Part shown: positions 52,392 to 62,143 of the stretch, piece after piece
How the letters are laid out: each line of letters starts with the position of its first letter
Numbering within the stretch: the first letter of the stretch is position 1
Source of the DNA: JAPOUP01 sp965201085
Lineage (GTDB): Bacteria > Pseudomonadota > Alphaproteobacteria > Rhodobacterales > Rhodobacteraceae
Length of the DNA stretch: 64,000 nt
Direction: 5' to 3'
NCBI GenBank assembly: GCA_965201085.1
Contig: CBDAVS010000021.1
Span: forward strand, 1 to 64,000
Translations under genes and position numbers: made by a program
Notes under the pieces: model-generated
Told to the model about the DNA's origin: nothing
The model's database searches: none
What the model saw: the letters and a program-made list of their open reading frames with translations, nothing else

Positions 52392-54932
52392 ATGATTAAC
52401 TATCGCCTTCGAGTCTATCGTCAACCGGAACAGGCAATGGCAACCACGTTCGTCTGGCTTCTTCGCATATTTGTGGCACTGGCAATTATTGTGCTCCTCG
52501 CCCTGATATGCGTCTATTGGTTCGCCACCCGGTCGCTGCCGAACTACTCGGCGACGCATCAGGTTCACGGAATCAATCAGAACGTGGAAATCGTGCGCAG
52601 CAATTCCAACGTACCACACATATTCGGTGAATCGGACGAAGACACCTTCTTCGGACTGGGATTCGCCCATGCACAGGATCGGCTCTGGCAGATGACCATG
52701 CTGCGCCGTACCGCTCAAGGGCGTCTGTCCGAACTGTTTGGCGAGCGAACGTTACGTTTTGACAAACTACTCAGGCGTTTACAGCTTTACACGCTGGCCG
52801 TGGCCGCGGTCGAATATCAGGACGCACGGACCACCCATGCGCTCGATGCCTATGCCGCAGGGGTCAACGCCTGGATCCAACTCGTGAAAGAGGATGCGCT
52901 CGGACGCGGTGCGCCGGAAAATTTCTTCTTCGCCAGCCGGATCGAGGCATGGCGACCCGCCGATTCACTTGCCATCGTCAAGTTGATGGGTCTTCAGCTC
53001 TCGCCACATCTCCATCAGGAGGTTCTTCGTGCGCGTACGTCGCTGATGGTACCAGACGAACGATTGGCCGATATACTCGGCGACGCACCGGGAACCGGTG
53101 TCGCCGCTCTACCGGAATATACCCGGATTTTCCCCGATCTTCCCATCCATGCGGCGACCTCGACGACATCAGTAGATCTACTTTCCCCGGTCAGGCACCG
53201 TGGCCTCGCCGGTGCCTCGAACGCATGGGCGGCGGCTCCCTCCCGCTCAGCTTCAGGCAGCACGCTGCTGGCCAATGATCCGCATCTGGGCTTCTCGGCT
53301 CCGACGATCTGGTATCTGGCGCGCCTTCGGCTCGCTGCGGGAGACGTGATCGGCGCGACGATACCGGGGATGCCCATCGTATTGGCCGGAAGAACCCAGA
53401 CCTTTGGATGGGCCCTGACCTCCTCCTATCTCGACGATCAGGACATATACATCGAGAGGCTAAATCCGGAGAATCCCCGCGAGGTGCTTACGCCCGACGG
53501 ATACAGACCGATGGTCCAGCGGGATTCAGTGATCGACATCAAGGATTCGGATCCTGTGTCGATCACCCTGCAATGGACGGAAAACGGTCCTGTAATGCAC
53601 AACGATCTATGGATTGTCGAGGCGGCCGGCGGGCCTGAAAACCATTTCGACCTCGGAACCATAACGCCATCGGGTCATGTCACTTCGGTCGCATGGACCC
53701 TGCTCTGGCCCGAGGACACATCGATGTCCAGCGGCATCGCGCTGATGGCGGCGACCTCGGTGGAGGAGGGGCTGTCAGCAGCGAAGGATTACATCGCGCC
53801 GAGCCAGAACCTGACAATGGCCGATGCCCGAACCATAGCGATGAAAACGATCGGCGCCGCACCGAGACGCTCGGCCCGTCACAGGACACAAGGACGGATC
53901 CCTTCGCAGGGTTGGCTGGCCGAAAACCGTTGGTGGGGACGAATGCCATATTCCACGAATCCGGAATTCCTGGCCCCGCCCGGCGGGATCGTTGGCAATA
54001 CCAACAACAGGGCGGTGGACCGGCCTTTCCCAATGCATGTCAGCCACTACTACGGTGACACCGAACGCGTGCGGCGCTGGCAATTCCTGATGCAGAACCG
54101 TGAGGTTCATACGCGTGAGAGTTTCATCGAGGCGCAGCTCGACGAAGTCAGCCCCAGCGCGCGGGCATTGCTGCCTCTGATCGCGAAGGAGCTCTGGTTC
54201 TCAGCGGAGGCCTCTCCAGAGAACACTCCGAAGCGGCGGCGAGCGGTAGCGCTGAAGCTTCTGGCGGATTGGAGCGGTGAAATGAACGAACATCTACCGG
54301 AACCCCTCATCTATGCCGCCTGGATGCGCGCGTTGCAGCATCGGCTGATCCGTGATGAACTGGGCCCTCTTGCCGACGAATACGCGCATCTGGAACCGGT
54401 ATTCATCGAACGGGTGTTCCGTGACATTTCCGGCGCCGGCGTATGGTGCGATGTCATCCAATCGGAACGAGTGGAGACCTGCGCCGAAATCGCCGGCCTC
54501 GCCCTGGATGACGCGCTGGTCTGGATCACCGAGAACCATGGTTCAGCGCTCGAAAGCCTGCGATGGGGCGACGCCCACCAAGCGGCGCATGACAATCAGG
54601 TGTTGGGTCAGGTGCCGGTTCTCGGCTGGTTGGTGAACATCCGCCAATCCACCGGCGGGGGCGACAATACGCTTCTTCGGGGCAGGACGTCCGGACGTGA
54701 GCCGACGCCGTTTCTGAACGTCCATGGCGCAGGCTATCGCGGAGTTTATGATTTCGCCGATCCCGACAGTTCGGTCTTCATAATCTCCACCGGTCAGTCC
54801 GGCCATCCACTCAGCCGTCATTACGATGATCTGGGCCAGCTCTGGCGCCGAGGAGAATATATCCCGATGTCGCTGGATCCGGAACTTGCACGGGCAGCGG
54901 CGGTGGGCATCACCAATCTCGTGCCGAAATAG
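52392..54932 (+). CDS. penicillin acylase family (Ntn-hydrolase) protein
   Basis: 846 residues. An N-terminal membrane helix (LLRIFVALAIIVLLALICVYWF) serves as anchor or signal. The alpha part has the GFAHAQDRLWQMTMLRRTAQG block. The predicted autocleavage nucleophile is Ser276 in GASNAWAAAPSRS, followed by LLANDPHLGFSAPTIWY; the beta part has GIVGNTNNRAVDRPFP and the C-terminal GQSGHPLSRHYDDL. The family cleaves amide bonds, often N-acyl homoserine lactones or other acyl amides, in the periplasm. All key residues appear present. Confidence 0.9.
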   Translation: MINYRLRVYRQPEQAMATTFVWLLRIFVALAIIVLLALICVYWFATRSLPNYSATHQVHGINQNVEIVRSNSNVPHIFGESDEDTFFGLGFAHAQDRLWQMTMLRRTAQGRLSELFGERTLRFDKLLRRLQLYTLAVAAVEYQDARTTHALDAYAAGVNAWIQLVKEDALGRGAPENFFFASRIEAWRPADSLAIVKLMGLQLSPHLHQEVLRARTSLMVPDERLADILGDAPGTGVAALPEYTRIFPDLPIHAATSTTSVDLLSPVRHRGLAGASNAWAAAPSRSASGSTLLANDPHLGFSAPTIWYLARLRLAAGDVIGATIPGMPIVLAGRTQTFGWALTSSYLDDQDIYIERLNPENPREVLTPDGYRPMVQRDSVIDIKDSDPVSITLQWTENGPVMHNDLWIVEAAGGPENHFDLGTITPSGHVTSVAWTLLWPEDTSMSSGIALMAATSVEEGLSAAKDYIAPSQNLTMADARTIAMKTIGAAPRRSARHRTQGRIPSQGWLAENRWWGRMPYSTNPEFLAPPGGIVGNTNNRAVDRPFPMHVSHYYGDTERVRRWQFLMQNREVHTRESFIEAQLDEVSPSARALLPLIAKELWFSAEASPENTPKRRRAVALKLLADWSGEMNEHLPEPLIYAAWMRALQHRLIRDELGPLADEYAHLEPVFIERVFRDISGAGVWCDVIQSERVETCAEIAGLALDDALVWITENHGSALESLRWGDAHQAAHDNQVLGQVPVLGWLVNIRQSTGGGDNTLLRGRTSGREPTPFLNVHGAGYRGVYDFADPDSSVFIISTGQSGHPLSRHYDDLGQLWRRGEYIPMSLDPELARAAAVGITNLVPK

Positions 54933-54997
54933 CGCGAGCGGGAAAGCACGCGACTTCGCCACGACCCTTCCGAAAGGAATCCACCCCTGACGGGAAA

Positions 54998-55074
54998 TGG
55001 TAGGCCCGGAGGGACTCGAACCCCCAACCAAAGCGTTATGAGCGCTCTGCTCTGACCGATTGAGCTACAGGCCC
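54998..55074 (-). tRNA. tRNA with CAT anticodon (Ile2 or Met)
   Basis: The minus strand begins GGGCCTGTAGCTCAATCGG and has anticodon loop CTCATAA in stem AGCG..CGCT. The T-loop is GTTCGAGTCCC and the 3' CCA is encoded. The body resembles alphaproteobacterial tRNA-Ile with a modified CAT more than elongator Met; a covariance model that recognises the TilS-modified class would settle it. Confidence 0.88.
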
Positions 55075-55315
55075 GACCGAGCACATAGCTAAAGAGGTGT
55101 TGAGGTCGGGTCAAGCGGATCGTGGATCACACCGTCGCATGTCCGACACCCCGCCTGCGGAAAGTTCGGAAGGCAGGAAATTCCGTGACGCTCAGATGGC
55201 CCGGGCATCGAAATACGATGAAGTCCGTATGCGAGATGCCGATCCTTATTCACCGAATCCGCGTTTCTTAGCCTGATGCCACCACCAGACCACGCTTTTC
55301 GAAAATCGACCCTGC

Positions 55316-55573
55316 CTATCCGGTGATCTTCAGCGCCAATGCATGGATTCGGTTCAGCAGATCCCGACCAAGCGCCTCATGTACGGCGCGGTGCCGCGCA
55401 ACCCTGCTCATCGAACCGAACGCATCCGCCGCGATCACCACCCTGAAGTGGGTTTCGCCACCTTCCCGATAGCCCGCATGGCCCCGGTGATTCTCGCTTT
55501 CATCCACGATCTCCAACGAGCGCGGCTCGAAAGCCTGAAAGAGTCGCGACCGCATTTCATCCGACGTCCTCAT
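55316..55573 (-). CDS. BolA/IbaG-family protein
   Basis: 85 residues. HRGHAGYREGGETHFRVVI is the BolA core, with the invariant His/Cys-site His, and SMSRVARHRAVHEALGRDL the conserved helix. BolA proteins act with monothiol glutaredoxins in Fe-S trafficking. Divergent from the J-domain gene, the usual alphaproteobacterial arrangement. Confidence 0.92.
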   Translation of the reverse strand: MRTSDEMRSRLFQAFEPRSLEIVDESENHRGHAGYREGGETHFRVVIAADAFGSMSRVARHRAVHEALGRDLLNRIHALALKITG

Positions 55574-55648
55574 TTTTTTGGGTGCCCCCCTTTTCAGTTT
55601 CCTCTAAATCCTTAAACTTCGTCGGCCATATCGAAAAGATAGACCAAA

Positions 55649-56275
55649 ATGAGCGAAAAAGACCCTTTTGGCTTCGACCTTCGGGTCTCCTCCGCCAAGA
55701 AAAAACGCTCACTCGGAAAGCGTGGCATGTCGGGCGCGTTCGAGACGTCGACGCGTACGTGTGGCCATCCAGGCTGCAAGGAAGCAGGCCGCTACCGCGC
55801 ACCCAAGTCCCCCGACCAACTCGACGAGTTTCTCTGGTTTTGCAAGGACCATGTGCGGGACTACAACCTGAAATGGAATTTCTTCAACGGAGCGACGGAA
55901 GAGGACGTTCTGGCCCAGGCCGACCGGGACCGGGTTTGGGAACGGCCGACCAAACCGATCCGCAAACCGGGAGAGGAACAGCGGGCCTGGTCGAGGCTCG
56001 GCATCGACGATCCCCACCAGGTACTCGGTGAGAACGCAACGCGTAATCCCGGAAAGACCCGGACCAAACAGCGCGCACTACCGGTGAAAGAGCGTCGCGC
56101 ACTTGATATCCTGGACGCGAAGGATCATTGGAAAAAATCTGAAATTCGAAGCCAGTACAAGAGTTTGGTAAAGGATCTTCACCCTGATATGAACGGTGGT
56201 GACCGGGCCGATGAAGAACTTCTCCAGCAGGTTGTCTGGGCCTGGGACCAGATCAAGGATAGCAGGAATTTCTAG
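55649..56275 (+). CDS. J-domain protein next to cobST
   Basis: 208 residues. N-terminal half has RTCGHPGCKEAGRYRAPKSP with paired Cys/His, possibly metal-binding, and FLWFCKDHVRDYNLKWNFFN. The C-terminal about 60 residues are a DnaJ J-domain (YKSLVKDLHPDMNGG, the HPD signature, and WDQIKDSR). Such proteins stimulate DnaK on a client. Located upstream of cobS, and conserved there in alphaproteobacteria; a role in cobaltochelatase assembly is a guess. Confidence 0.9.
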   Translation: MSEKDPFGFDLRVSSAKKKRSLGKRGMSGAFETSTRTCGHPGCKEAGRYRAPKSPDQLDEFLWFCKDHVRDYNLKWNFFNGATEEDVLAQADRDRVWERPTKPIRKPGEEQRAWSRLGIDDPHQVLGENATRNPGKTRTKQRALPVKERRALDILDAKDHWKKSEIRSQYKSLVKDLHPDMNGGDRADEELLQQVVWAWDQIKDSRNF

Positions 56276-56657
56276 CGGTCGCCATACGGCTCGTACCGGA
56301 TCCATTTTTGGCGACGGGACTCGGGAATTATCGATCCGGCTCAATCATGACGTTCCTCACCTCCGGACGTCGAGGCATGGATTCATCATCTGCCATGACC
56401 AATCCGGAAACCTCACCGATACGCGGTGCCCGTCCAACAAAGTCACGTCGTCGCCTGCTATCCGGAAACCGCTTGTTGACCGAGGATTCTTCAAGTCAGT
56501 GGAAAATCCAGAGATGACCGCCGGGACCGTTATTGCCGGATCGTTGTTTCCCGGCGGACCTAGGGGGCGTTGACCTTTGCCATACCATCCGCCAATAGAC
56601 TTCGGACGCGGGACATGACCCGCCGGAATCGATTCCCTTTGCAGGACGAGGAATGAC
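56276..56657. other. intergenic between J-domain gene and cobS
   Basis: 382 bp, no gene recognised. Host-like composition. Holds the cobS promoter and a start-proximal GGACGAGGA purine run before ATG 56658. Confidence 0.5.
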
Positions 56658-57644
56658 ATGGCGGACGGCAGCCCATATGCGGACATGAAACCCACGGAAC
56701 AGATATCCGTCCGCGATAGGTTCGGCATCGACAGTGATATGATGGTCAGGGGATTCGAGCGACCGACCGAGCGCGTCCCGAAGTTCGATGCGAATTACAA
56801 ATTCGACCCGGATACCACCCTCGCCATCCTCGCCGCGTTTTCCAGAAACCGTCGCCTGATCATCCAAGGCTATCACGGCACGGGCAAATCGACCCATATC
56901 GAACAGGTCGCGAGCCGCCTTAACTGGCCATGCGTGCGGGTGAATCTTGACAGCCACATAAGCCGAATCGACCTCATCGGAAAGGACGCGATCAAGATCA
57001 GGGACGGCCAGCAGGTCACCGAATTCCAGGAAGGAATCCTGCCCTGGGCTCTGCGTAACCCCACCGCAATCGTCTTTGATGAATATGACGCCGGGCGTGC
57101 CGATGTGATGTTCGTTATCCAACGGGTCCTCGAACATGACGGCAAGCTTACGCTGCTTGACCAGAATGAGGTGATTACCCCAAATGCATATTTCCGGCTA
57201 TTCGCCACGTCCAACACTGTGGGTCTGGGCGACACGACTGGTCTCTATCACGGCGTCCAGCAGATCAATCAGGCGCAGATGGACCGGTGGTCGTTGGTCG
57301 CGACGCTGAATTACCTCTCCCATGATGCCGAGACCGCTATCGTTCTGTCAAAGACCCCGAACTACAACACCGAGCGTGGTCGTCGTGAAATCAGTCAGAT
57401 GGTCTCTGTCGCGGACCTGACCCGAACGGCTTTCATGGCAGGTAATCTATCGACCGTCATGTCTCCCCGTACCGTGATCAACTGGGCGCAGAACGCCGAA
57501 ATTTTTCGGAGCGTAGGATACGCCTTCCGAGTCACGTTCCTGAATAAATGCGATGAGATGGAGCGGGAAACGGTTGCCGAATTCTACCAGCGCTGCTTTG
57601 ACGAAGAGCTACCGGAGAGCGCCGCCGTCGCGGCGATGTCCTGA
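56658..57644 (+). CDS. cobS: aerobic cobaltochelatase subunit CobS
   Basis: 328 residues, AAA+ ATPase subunit of the CobNST complex that inserts cobalt into hydrogenobyrinic acid a,c-diamide (late aerobic B12 synthesis). The Walker A loop GYHGTGKST, Walker B VFDEYDAGRADVMF, and sensor FATSNTVGLGD are visible, with RDRFGIDSDMMVRGFERPT at the N-terminus typical of CobS. Followed by cobT 86 bp downstream. Confidence 0.95.
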   Translation: MADGSPYADMKPTEQISVRDRFGIDSDMMVRGFERPTERVPKFDANYKFDPDTTLAILAAFSRNRRLIIQGYHGTGKSTHIEQVASRLNWPCVRVNLDSHISRIDLIGKDAIKIRDGQQVTEFQEGILPWALRNPTAIVFDEYDAGRADVMFVIQRVLEHDGKLTLLDQNEVITPNAYFRLFATSNTVGLGDTTGLYHGVQQINQAQMDRWSLVATLNYLSHDAETAIVLSKTPNYNTERGRREISQMVSVADLTRTAFMAGNLSTVMSPRTVINWAQNAEIFRSVGYAFRVTFLNKCDEMERETVAEFYQRCFDEELPESAAVAAMS

Positions 57645-57730
57645 CGAATGACTTCGCTCTGCCGGAGCGTGGCAGGTAGCGGCACTCACGGCACATCTTC
57701 GTCAACCCGCGCCGATGCACAGAGCTGAAA

Positions 57731-59596
57731 ATGGCCAATCCATCCGAAAATCCAGCGGACCCGTTCAAGAAAGCGCTTGTTGAAGCGACGAAGACACTTG
57801 CCGATGATCCAGAGCTGAAAATCAACTATACGGTGGAGACGCCCGGAATCACGAAAGATGCGGTACGCCTGCCCCAGGTCAGCCGCAAGATGAGCAGACA
57901 GCAGGTGCTACTGGCGCGCGGAACGGCGGACGCCTATGCGATGCGGCTGAAATACCACGACTCGGCCATCGCCGCTCGGTTCGCACCCCAAGGGCAGATG
58001 GCGCGTGATCTCTACGAGGCCATGGAAACCGCCCGCTGCGAGGCGATCGGTATCCGAATGATGCCCGGAATAGGCAGCAATATCGACGCAAGGATTGTCG
58101 TGGAGGCGAAGCAGAAAGGTTACGAGGCGATAACCAGTATCGCACAGGCGCCGCTCCCGGTCGCCGCGGGCTACCTTATCCACCACTTGGCAACGGGTCG
58201 AACACTTCCAGAGGGCGCAGGTAATGTGATGGCCCTCTGGCATGACTATTTCGATAGCCAATGCGGAGAGGCGCTGGCTGGACTGGAGGAAGCCCTCGGC
58301 GACCAGGAGCGGTTTGCCCGTCTCGCCCGCAGGATCATCGACGACCTCGGTTATGGAGACCAGCTCGGCGAGGATCCTGAAAATCCCGAGAAATATACGG
58401 AAGAGGAGCCAGAGGATGACTCTTCCGCCGAACTTCCCGACTCCGACGGAAGCGACGAATCCGACATCGAGGAGGAAAACGCGGGTGACGGTAAGCTGGT
58501 TCAGGACGATGAGGAAGGAACGACAGAGGCGCAGGCGTCGGACGAAAGCGATGAATCCGATGAGAACATCGGCGAGATCGACCCAAACGAATTACCGAGA
58601 CCACCCGCCCCCGCCCATTCCGAAGCCAGCGCCGACTATAATGTCTATCGAACCGACTTCGATGAGGAGACCAAGGCCGAGGATATGGCCGAACCACAGG
58701 AGTTGGAGCGTCTGCGGGCCTATCTCGACCAACAGCTCGAACCTCTCAAAGGGGCAGTCAGCCGGCTCGCGAACAAGCTGCAGCGTCGGCTGCAGGCCCA
58801 GCAGAACCGAACCTGGGAGTTCGACCTTGAAGAGGGCATTCTGGATGCCGGTCGTCTCGCCCGGGTTGTCGCCAATCCAACGACGCCGCTCTCGTTCAAG
58901 ATCGAGCGTGATATGGAGTTCCGCGATACAGTCGTCACGCTGCTGCTCGACAATTCCGGTTCGATGCGTGGTCGACCGATTTCCATCGCGGCGATCTGTA
59001 CCGACGTGCTTGCCAGAACGCTCGAACGGTGCCAGGTCAAGGTCGAGATACTGGGGTTCACCACGCGGGCCTGGAAAGGTGGCCAGTCACGCGAGCTTTG
59101 GCTGAAGGAAGGGCGTCAGAAGCCCACGGGCCGCCTCAATGACCTGCGCCACATCATCTACAAATCAGCCGACGCGCCCTGGCGGAGGGCACGGGAGAAT
59201 CTTGGATTGATGATGAAGGAAGGTCTTCTCAAGGAAAATATCGATGGAGAGGCACTGGAATGGGCACATCGCCGCGCTGTGGCGAGACCGGAATCGCGAA
59301 AGATCCTCATGGTTATTTCCGATGGCGCACCGGTGGATGACTCAACCATATCGGAAAATTCCCCGGATTATCTCGAAAAGCACCTGAGAGCCGTCATCGC
59401 CATGGTCGAGCGCCGTAAGCAGGTGGAATTGATCGCGATCGGAATCGGTCACGACGTAACCCAATTCTATTCACATGCCGTCACCATAACGGATGTCGAG
59501 CAACTGGCGGGAGCGATTACCGAACAGCTCGCCTCGCTCTTCGAGCCACCTGGTCATTCAGGACTGCGGAGGTCCGGGGACAGGCGTGCGGGCTAA
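57731..59596 (+). CDS. cobT: aerobic cobaltochelatase subunit CobT
   Basis: 621 residues. N-terminal CobT domain (RLPQVSRKMSRQQVLLARGT, ARCEAIGIRMMPGIGSNIDA), an acidic low-complexity linker of about residues 215-300 (EEPEDDSSAELPDSDGSDES), and a C-terminal von Willebrand A domain with MIDAS DNSGSMRG at Asp407. Partner of CobS; the two form a ring that drives CobN. The acidic linker is typical. The stop lies 34 bp before the M24 peptidase ATG. Confidence 0.95.
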   Translation: MANPSENPADPFKKALVEATKTLADDPELKINYTVETPGITKDAVRLPQVSRKMSRQQVLLARGTADAYAMRLKYHDSAIAARFAPQGQMARDLYEAMETARCEAIGIRMMPGIGSNIDARIVVEAKQKGYEAITSIAQAPLPVAAGYLIHHLATGRTLPEGAGNVMALWHDYFDSQCGEALAGLEEALGDQERFARLARRIIDDLGYGDQLGEDPENPEKYTEEEPEDDSSAELPDSDGSDESDIEEENAGDGKLVQDDEEGTTEAQASDESDESDENIGEIDPNELPRPPAPAHSEASADYNVYRTDFDEETKAEDMAEPQELERLRAYLDQQLEPLKGAVSRLANKLQRRLQAQQNRTWEFDLEEGILDAGRLARVVANPTTPLSFKIERDMEFRDTVVTLLLDNSGSMRGRPISIAAICTDVLARTLERCQVKVEILGFTTRAWKGGQSRELWLKEGRQKPTGRLNDLRHIIYKSADAPWRRARENLGLMMKEGLLKENIDGEALEWAHRRAVARPESRKILMVISDGAPVDDSTISENSPDYLEKHLRAVIAMVERRKQVELIAIGIGHDVTQFYSHAVTITDVEQLAGAITEQLASLFEPPGHSGLRRSGDRRAG

Positions 59597-59630
59597 CGAC
59601 CGCGTCCGGAACTCCAGGAAAGACACGCAC

Positions 59631-61424
59631 ATGTTCCAGTCATTCGACATTAGGACAAGGCCCGATCAGGGAATATCACGTCTCACCGCCCTCCGCAAGG
59701 AACTGGCAGCGGAAAAACTTGAAGGCTTCCTTATCCCCCAAGCCGATGTTCACCAAGGAGAGTTCGTCACCGCCCGGGACGAGCGTCTTGCTTGGCTGAC
59801 AGGGTTTACGGGGTCAGCGGGATTATGCGCAGCGTTAACCGAGACGGCGGGCCTTTTCGTCGACGGTCGCTACACCATTCAGGCGTCGAACCAAACCGCC
59901 GAAGGCTTCAGCACCATCGCCTCGGCCGAAGCCAAGCTGGGAGACTGGCTAAAAGAACACCTTCCCGTCGGGGGAACCATCGGTTTCGACCCATGGCTCC
60001 ATACGGTTAACGAAGTCCAAAAGCTGAAGAAAAATCTGACGGATACATCCATCGACCTGCGCGCAACCGACAACCTCATCGATCGGATATGGCATGACCA
60101 ACCGGACCGCCCTTCCAATCCGGTGCACCGCCATCCGAAAGAACTGGCCGGGGAAGGTGACGAATCAAAGCGCTCCCGCATCGCCGAAGAGCTTCGTAAG
60201 TCCAGCCACCGGGCAGCCGTGCTTACGCTTCCGGATTCGATCTGCTGGTTGCTGAACATTCGCGGCAGCGATATTCCACGGGTTCCGATCGTTCTCGCTT
60301 TCGCCATTTTTCACGATAACGGACGGACGCAGCTCTTCTCGGATCGCGATAAATTCGAAAATCTCGGTCCCGACCCGAACATTGAGGTCGCCCTATGGGA
60401 CGAATTCGAGCAGGCGCTTGCAGCCCTTGAGGGTCCGGTTCTGATCGATCGAAAATCAGCGCCCTACGCCATCGCACAGCTGCTGGACGCAAATGGTATC
60501 AAAACGGCGTTCGGGCAGGATCCCTGCGCCCTACCGAAAGCCCGCAAGAATGAGGTCGAGATCGGGGGAACGCGGGCGGCGCATGAGCGCGATGCCGCCG
60601 CAATGTGCGAATTTCTCTCATGGCTCGATTCGGAGGCGCCTGAGGGGAAGATCACCGAAATCGATGCCGTCAGGAAACTTGAGGGATTCCGCATCGCCAC
60701 CGGTGCGCTCAAGGATATCTCGTTCGAAACGATCTGCGCATCCGGTCCCCATGGAGCGATCGTGCATTACCGCGTGACCGAGTCTACAAACCGGGCAATC
60801 CGGTCCGGCGAACTTGTACTTGTGGATTCGGGTGGCCAATACCTGGACGGTACCACCGACATCACCCGTACGATTGCCGTGGGACCACCCTCCACGGAAC
60901 GACGGAACTGTTTCACCCGTGTATTGCAGGGGATGATCGCGATCTCGACCGTTCGATGGCCGCAGGGTCTCGCCGGTCGTGATCTGGACCCGCTCGCCCG
61001 CGTCGAACTATGGCGCGTCGGACTCGACTTTGACCACGGGACCGGCCATGGTGTCGGTGCCTATCTCGGTGTCCATGAAGGACCACAGCGGCTGTCTCGG
61101 ATCTCTGACGTTCCGCTGGAACCGGGAATGATTCTTTCGAACGAACCCGGTTACTACCGCGAGGGCAGGTTCGGGATACGTATCGAGAACCTCTTGGTCG
61201 TGAGGGAAGCGCCCACGCTGGACGGCGGTGACGGTCGCTCGATGCTGAAATTCGAAACCCTGACCTGGGTTCCCATCGATCTCCGACTGGTCAACGCCGA
61301 ACTATTGACCGAACGCGAAAAGGCCTGGCTGAACGGCTATCACAAAACTGTCCGTGAGAAGCTATCGGAGCGGCTCGGTGACAGCGCCCGATTTTGGCTG
61401 GATCAGGTGACGCGACCGATCTGA
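59631..61424 (+). CDS. M24 metallopeptidase, Xaa-Pro aminopeptidase family
   Basis: 597 residues, start MFQSFDIRTRPDQGISRL (an earlier in-frame start would overlap cobT). Creatinase-like N-terminal domains (FLIPQADVHQGEFV, LTGFTGSAG), then the pita-bread C-terminal domain with metal ligands Asp in LVDSGGQYLDGTTDITRT, His in HGTGHGVGAYLGVHEGP, Glu in SNEPGYY and IRIENLL. Cleaves X-Pro bonds and is cytosolic. Close linkage to cobST may mean shared transcription. Confidence 0.93.
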   Translation: MFQSFDIRTRPDQGISRLTALRKELAAEKLEGFLIPQADVHQGEFVTARDERLAWLTGFTGSAGLCAALTETAGLFVDGRYTIQASNQTAEGFSTIASAEAKLGDWLKEHLPVGGTIGFDPWLHTVNEVQKLKKNLTDTSIDLRATDNLIDRIWHDQPDRPSNPVHRHPKELAGEGDESKRSRIAEELRKSSHRAAVLTLPDSICWLLNIRGSDIPRVPIVLAFAIFHDNGRTQLFSDRDKFENLGPDPNIEVALWDEFEQALAALEGPVLIDRKSAPYAIAQLLDANGIKTAFGQDPCALPKARKNEVEIGGTRAAHERDAAAMCEFLSWLDSEAPEGKITEIDAVRKLEGFRIATGALKDISFETICASGPHGAIVHYRVTESTNRAIRSGELVLVDSGGQYLDGTTDITRTIAVGPPSTERRNCFTRVLQGMIAISTVRWPQGLAGRDLDPLARVELWRVGLDFDHGTGHGVGAYLGVHEGPQRLSRISDVPLEPGMILSNEPGYYREGRFGIRIENLLVVREAPTLDGGDGRSMLKFETLTWVPIDLRLVNAELLTEREKAWLNGYHKTVREKLSERLGDSARFWLDQVTRPI

Positions 61425-61502
61425 GGAGGACCCCGCCAGCTGAGCGCGTCTGCCGCATATGACAGTCCACATCGCCTGGTTTGGATCCCAAAGGACGCGG
61501 CT

Positions 61503-62143
61503 TCAGGAATGCTTCTTCGCGGCGGTCATGACGAGCGCACGGCTGTAGGCTTTCAGCGCATCCACAAGACGAAGCACACCGATCACCTCGAAATGACGAT
61601 GCATCACGTTTGACATTACCGGAATGAAGGAGGTCGAACTTCGCTCAAAGATCTGCATCGCGGTCTCAAGCGTCGCCGTGTCCTTGATGTAGATACCTCG
61701 TTCCATAAGCCAACGGCAGGCCTCCTCGCTCGCCGGTCCCGTATCCGCCATCGGCTGCACCGGCGGGCCGACCCGAACAACCGATGGAAGATAGATCTGC
61801 GGGCCGGTCGCGAGATGGATGCCACTGCGTTCCAATTGCGTAAGAAAGGTAAGACCGGTCCACAAGATGGGACATCAGGGCGGTGAAAAGCGAGACCGAG
61901 ACCATCACCGCGATAGCGGTGTGCAAGTCTCCGGTCAGCTCGAACACGATGAGAGTGGCCGAGTTCGGAGCGCCCAGCACGGCGGCGGCGACCGCACCCA
62001 TGCCAGCGATGGCATAGGGCGTTTCCGGTCCAGGAAAATTCGGGAATACACCTGTGGCGATCGGACCGGATGACAGACCCGTCAGGGTTCCCAACATAAG
62101 CGATGGAGAGTGAACGCCTCCCCCCATCCGACCGCCTAGGGTA
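61503..62143 (-). pseudogene. CLC chloride channel/antiporter with CBS domain, disrupted, 3' part
   Basis: The minus-strand frame GGRMGGGVHSPSLMLG (selectivity-filter-like GxxPS region), IAGMGAVAAAVLGAPNSATL and IVFELTGDLHTAIAVMVS is CLC membrane sequence. Near 61845-61855 a one-base shift breaks it; the CBS-domain end continues in another frame (FLTQLERSGIHL, RWLMERGIYIKDTATLE, FIPVMSNVMHRHFEVIGVL). The gene is further split by ISNCY-like copy C at 62144. Membrane protein, no longer made whole. Confidence 0.85.
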